DNA from: Maritimibacter sp.
GTDB lineage: Bacteria; Pseudomonadota; Alphaproteobacteria; Rhodobacterales; Rhodobacteraceae
Length of the DNA stretch: 8,734 bases
Direction of reading: 5' to 3'
Assembly (NCBI GenBank): GCA_003520545.1
Contig: DOUP01000165.1
Location: 1-8,734 of the forward strand
Shown here: piece by piece, positions 6,038 to 8,734 of the stretch
Layout of the letters: every line of letters begins with the position of its first letter
How positions within the stretch are numbered: position 1 is the first letter of the stretch
Notes under the pieces: generated by a model
The model's database searches: none
What the model saw: only the letters and a program-made list of their open reading frames with translations
Told to the model about the DNA's origin: nothing
Made by a program: the position numbers and the translations under genes

Positions 6038-6624
6038 CACTTGTCCTCCAAAATATCCGGCCGCGTCAAAAGCACCCGGATCACATGGTCGCGCATCGCC
6101 GTAATGGAATAGGAGGGATCAGCGTCCACCACCAAGTCGGCCAGCGCGTAAATATCCTTCCGGGCGGCATAAATCTCGCCCAGTGTGCGTTTCGGATCGG
6201 CCGTCCGCAAAAGCGGGCGTGTCGTCTTGTGGCGCACGCGTTGCCACAGGAGATCAAGATCGGCACGCAGCCACACCGAAACACCGGCCTTGGAAATCGC
6301 CGCGCGATTACGTTCCGCGAGGAACGCGCCGCCCCCGGTCGACAGCACCATCGGCCCTGTATCCAGCAACCGCTGAATGACCTCGGCCTCCCGGTCCCGG
6401 AAAAACGCTTCACCGTCGCGATCGAACACCTCGGCAATGGACATGTTGGCAGCCGTTTCGATCTCGGCGTCACTATCCATGAAAGGAACACCAAGCCGAG
6501 TCGCGAGCGATTTCCCCACCGCGGTCTTGCCCGCCCCCATCATGCCGATCACGGTCACCGGTTTCTTCAATCGATACGTCAAAACGGCAGTGCCTTGCCC
6601 ATTGTTATTTTTGTGAGGCCTCAT
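6037..6624 (-). CDS. aroK: Shikimate kinase
   Basis: Shikimate kinase transfers phosphate from ATP to the 3-hydroxyl of shikimate, the fifth step of the pathway to chorismate. The 195-residue protein is a small P-loop kinase. Motifs are Walker A GMMGAGKT (27-34), the shikimate-binding aspartates around D50/D52, the FFRDRE motif with R76, the glycine triplet GGG (97-99) and the lid arginine R136 in TTRPLL. The first ~18 residues precede the conserved core and include an odd basic/Asn-rich stretch (HKNNNGQ), so the true start could be slightly further in. The ATG at 6624 is supported by AAGGT about 6 nt upstream. It is the first gene of an aroK-aroB operon with a one-base stop/start overlap, divergent from the microprotein-xerD operon. 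Confidence 0.96.
   Translation of the reverse strand: MRPHKNNNGQGTAVLTYRLKKPVTVIGMMGAGKTAVGKSLATRLGVPFMDSDAEIETAANMSIAEVFDRDGEAFFRDREAEVIQRLLDTGPMVLSTGGGAFLAERNRAAISKAGVSVWLRADLDLLWQRVRHKTTRPLLRTADPKRTLGEIYAARKDIYALADLVVDADPSYSITAMRDHVIRVLLTRPDILEDK
6045..6049 (-). promoter_or_regulatory. Ribosome binding site of aroB inside the end of aroK
   Basis: GGAGG on the minus strand, 7 nt before the ATG at 6037 and 4 nt before the GTG at 6040. It lies within the last codons of aroK and decides in favour of the ATG start. Confidence 0.8.
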
Positions 6625-6706
6625 GGCGTGACCTTGCCAGACATGCCATATATGAAGTGGTCACGGGGCAAAAGCCCGAGCACAAGAAAACGAAGAATGG
6701 GTCGAG
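6625..6706. promoter_or_regulatory. Divergent control region between aroK and the microprotein-xerD operon
   Basis: This 82-bp gap must start both operons. It contains the 8-bp palindrome CATATATG (6647-6654), the most AT-rich spot, which could act as the -10 element on either strand. No clear -35 hexamer sits at proper spacing for either direction. A small GGGC-AAAA-GCCC hairpin (6666-6677) lies in the presumed leader of the plus-strand operon. Promoter assignment is tentative. Confidence 0.3.
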
Positions 6707-6844
6707 ATGATTGGGCGGTTGGTGAAATTCATTCTGGTGATCGTGGTTCTCGGAGCCATCGGGATCGCAGGTTACGCGCTTGTCGGAGATCTGAGCCCGC
6801 CGGCGACCCAGAATGCGCAGCCGATCTTTCTGGAAGATGGGTAA
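6707..6844 (+). CDS. Small single-pass membrane protein, 45 residues, unknown function
   Basis: The ATG at 6707 opens a 45-codon frame ending TAA at 6842-6844. The product starts MIGRLVKF, runs through one hydrophobic segment of about 20 residues (about 8-27, rich in Ile, Val, Leu and Gly) and ends in a short polar tail starting GDLSPPATQN. The basic N-terminus suggests the tail faces the periplasm (positive-inside rule) with the segment kept as an anchor; no AxA cleavage site is evident. No strong Shine-Dalgarno is seen (only GGGTCGAG directly upstream), a weak point. Support comes from membrane-protein-like amino-acid use, its place as first gene after the divergent promoter region, and overlap with the next gene. 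I recall similar short proteins at this position in roseobacters, but that is memory, not a search result. Confidence 0.75.
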   Translation: MIGRLVKFILVIVVLGAIGIAGYALVGDLSPPATQNAQPIFLEDG

Positions 6845-8390
6845 GGCAGGCGTTCTTCCGGCCTTGGCGTTATTGTCCGGGCTGATCGGGGTCGCACAGG
6901 CCCAGGACGCCCCGATGTCCGCGATCGGTTGGCTGTCCGATAGCCTCACGGCACCGCAAACGACCGTCGGAACGGTGGCGGGCGAAGCGCCCGTGGACGG
7001 CGGCGCAACCGTGTCTCCCGTGACCGTGAAACCGCTCGGCACGGACGACGGCCCCAAGCCGGACGCGATCGGCCTTCTTCCCCCGGCTCTGACCGGCTTG
7101 CCCGCGTCGCTCTGGTCCGGCTCGACCGCCCCCGATGTGGCGTGGCTCATTCGCGAAGAGCAGGCCGACATGCTGCCCGCCGCGCAAGCACTCCTCATCA
7201 AGCTGCTCCTGGCCGAAGCCGACCCACCGGAACCCGACGGCACGTCGGGCGATGCCGTTTTTCTAGCCCGGGTCGACAAGCTTCTGGAGATGGGCGCGCT
7301 CGATCAGGCCCATGCCCTCCTGGAGCGCGCCGGCCCGGCATCCGTCGACGTGACCCGACGCTGGTTCGACACGGCACTCCTGATCGGCCAGGAGGATGAT
7401 GTCTGCCGCGCGATGGAGGAGAAACCCGACCTGTCGCCGACCTATCCCACACGTATTTTCTGTATGGCGCGCGCCGGGGATTGGGATGGGGCCGTTATCC
7501 TGCTTGGCACCGCTCGGCCACTGGATGTCATCAACGAGGAGGAAGACGCGCTCTTGGCGCGGTTCCTCGACCCGGACCTGTTCGAAGGCGAGCCGCCACT
7601 GGACCCGCCGCGCCCGATCACGCCGCTGACCTTCCGCCTGTTCGAAGCCATCGGTCAGGCGATCCCGACGCGGGGACTTCCGCTTGCCTTCGCACAGGCA
7701 GACCTGCGCTCGAACAACGGTTGGAAGGCACAGGTCGAGGCCGCCGAGCGGCTCGCGCGCACCGGCGCGGTGACCGACAACCAGCTCCTTGGGCTCTACA
7801 CTCAGCAAAAACCGGCCGCCTCCGGCGGTGTCTGGGACCGGGTCTCCGCTGTCCAGGCGCTCGAATCCGCGTTGAAGGAGGAAGACGGTGATACGCTGGA
7901 AACCCTCCTGCCACGGCTTTGGACCCAATTGACCAAAGCCCAGACCGAGGTGCCAATCGCCCGGGTCCATGGACCGGCGCTTGCGGCTTTTCCTCTGGAC
8001 GGGCCCGCCGCGCGCATCGCGCTTCACATGGGGCTTTTGTCAGACGCCTACGAAGATGTGGCGCAGAGAGCCGTGCCGACCACGGACCTCGACCGTTTTC
8101 TTGTTGCCCTTGCGCAAGGCACCCTCGCCGGCGTAACCGCTCCGGATAGCGCGACGCGCGCCGTGGCAGACGGGTTTTCGCAAGCCCCCCTGCCCACCGA
8201 CATCGCCGCATTGCTCGAAGAAAACCGTTTGGGTGAAGCGATCCTGAAGGCGCTGGATCGCCTTGCCTCCGGGCTCGCGGGCGACCTTGACGACCTGGCG
8301 AATGCGCTGGCGGTTCTGCGCCGCGTCGGGCTTGAGACGACCGCGCGGCGCGTGGCCTTGGAGTTCCTGATCCTCGAGCGACGGGCATGA
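6813..8390 (+). CDS. Exported alpha-helical protein of unknown function, co-translated with xerD
   Basis: A 525-residue protein with a clear Sec signal peptide: basic start (MRSRSFWKMGKAG), hydrophobic core (about 14-28) and likely cleavage after AQA near residue 30. An Ala/Gly/Pro/Thr-rich segment (about 45-100) follows. The rest is almost entirely predicted helix, with pairs such as ARVDKLLEMGALDQAHALLERAG (about 152-174) that resemble degenerate TPR-like helical repeats. I do not recognise a named family. The mature chain has only two cysteines, C198 and C217, in adjacent helices, a plausible disulfide in the periplasm. Two starts are possible: ATG 6813 (overlapping the microprotein by 32 bp, no clear ribosome site) or ATG 6837 (8-bp overlap, GGAA too close). 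Both keep a workable signal peptide. The stop overlaps the xerD start as ATGA. Confidence 0.85.
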   Translation: MRSRSFWKMGKAGVLPALALLSGLIGVAQAQDAPMSAIGWLSDSLTAPQTTVGTVAGEAPVDGGATVSPVTVKPLGTDDGPKPDAIGLLPPALTGLPASLWSGSTAPDVAWLIREEQADMLPAAQALLIKLLLAEADPPEPDGTSGDAVFLARVDKLLEMGALDQAHALLERAGPASVDVTRRWFDTALLIGQEDDVCRAMEEKPDLSPTYPTRIFCMARAGDWDGAVILLGTARPLDVINEEEDALLARFLDPDLFEGEPPLDPPRPITPLTFRLFEAIGQAIPTRGLPLAFAQADLRSNNGWKAQVEAAERLARTGAVTDNQLLGLYTQQKPAASGGVWDRVSAVQALESALKEEDGDTLETLLPRLWTQLTKAQTEVPIARVHGPALAAFPLDGPAARIALHMGLLSDAYEDVAQRAVPTTDLDRFLVALAQGTLAGVTAPDSATRAVADGFSQAPLPTDIAALLEENRLGEAILKALDRLASGLAGDLDDLANALAVLRRVGLETTARRVALEFLILERRA

Positions 8391-8734
8391 GCGACGACGA
8401 CCGCTGGATTTCCACCTTTCTCGAAGCCCAGGCAGCCGAACTGGACGCCGCGCGCAACACGCTGCTCGCCTATGGCCGCGATCTCTCGGCCTTCAAGAAT
8501 TTTCTCGAAAGCCGGAAGTGCGATTTCGAACAGGCCGACAAGGCCATGATCGAAGCTTACATGATTGACTGCGAGGCCGAGGGTTTGGCCACGGCCACCC
8601 GCGCGCGCCGTCTCTCTGCCGTCAAACAACTCTATCGTTTCGCGTTCGAAGAAGGCTGGCGGGCAGACAACCCCGCCTTGCGTATCTCCGGCCCCGGCAA
8701 GACCAAGTCCCTCCCCAAAACGCTCTCCGAGGCG
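8387..8734 (+). CDS. xerD: Tyrosine site-specific recombinase, N-terminal part, cut by window edge
   Basis: XerD acts with XerC at the dif site to resolve chromosome dimers before division. The 116 codons present cover the N-terminal core-binding (SAM-like) domain: WISTFLEAQAAELDAARNTL (7-26), then AYGRDLSAFKNFLE (28-41), and the helix ending ATRARRLSAVKQLYRFAFEEG (70-90) followed by NPALRISGPGKTKSLPKTLSEA, which leads into the catalytic domain. The catalytic R-H-R-Y residues are outside the window. The choice of XerD over XerC rests on overall resemblance and on recalled roseobacter gene order, so the paralogue is less sure than the family. The start at 8387 overlaps the preceding stop (ATGA), indicating translational coupling; no strong ribosome site is seen. 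Confidence 0.88.
   Translation, partial: MSDDDRWISTFLEAQAAELDAARNTLLAYGRDLSAFKNFLESRKCDFEQADKAMIEAYMIDCEAEGLATATRARRLSAVKQLYRFAFEEGWRADNPALRISGPGKTKSLPKTLSEA

Noticed and set aside
6085..6885. 266-codon plus-strand frame across aroK and the microprotein
   Set aside because: It is antisense to shikimate kinase and out of frame with both downstream genes. No recognisable domain.
7618..8460. 280-codon minus-strand frame opposite the exported protein and xerD
   Set aside because: Extremely Arg/Pro/Ala-rich composition, no motif, and both plus-strand genes are better supported. It is a GC-driven shadow.
1..8734. Mobile element, CRISPR array, tRNA or toxin-antitoxin/defence island
   Set aside because: No terminal repeats, spaced direct repeats, tRNA-like cloverleaf, transposase or defence-type domains were seen. 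xerD here sits in a housekeeping context and is not a phage integrase by its N-terminal sequence.

Overview
The window looks like a core chromosomal segment of an alphaproteobacterium, most likely the Roseobacter/Rhodobacteraceae group. The basis is high GC content, the sequence character of PyrH, MiaA, SSB, AroB, AroK and XerD, and the local sets aroK-aroB and (small membrane protein)-(exported protein)-xerD, which I recall as common neighbours in that family. No search was run, so the taxonomic call is inference. There is no sign of phage, transposon, CRISPR, tRNA or rRNA.

Layout from left to right. Positions 1-359 (minus) hold the N-terminal half of UMP kinase pyrH, cut by the window edge. 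A 124-bp divergent gap separates it from miaA (tRNA dimethylallyltransferase, plus strand, 484-1386). The next 253 bp are non-coding and carry two hairpins and a consensus DnaA box facing a near-consensus one. An AraC-family regulator (1640-2446, plus) follows and converges on a secreted lytic transglycosylase (2521-3096, minus) across a strong two-way terminator hairpin. A 178-bp divergent gap with a 16-bp palindrome precedes ssb (3275-3793, plus), then a site-2-type membrane metalloprotease with CBS-like domains (3870-4931, plus). Its stop codon overlaps that of aroB, which faces it. aroK-aroB form a coupled minus-strand operon (6624-4928) for the shikimate pathway. Divergent from aroK runs a plus-strand operon: an easily missed 45-codon membrane microprotein (6707-6844), a large exported helical protein of unknown function (6813-8390), and the start of the tyrosine recombinase xerD (8387 to the edge). 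All three overlap their neighbour.

The genes mostly serve separate housekeeping roles: pyrimidine nucleotides (pyrH), tRNA modification (miaA), ssDNA protection (ssb), murein remodelling (lytic transglycosylase), membrane proteolysis (M50), aromatic amino-acid precursors (aroK, aroB) and chromosome dimer resolution (xerD). I see no clear novel defence or mobile system. The best candidates for new biology are the microprotein/exported-protein pair locked in translational overlap with xerD, the DnaA-box hairpin cluster after miaA, and the palindrome upstream of ssb.
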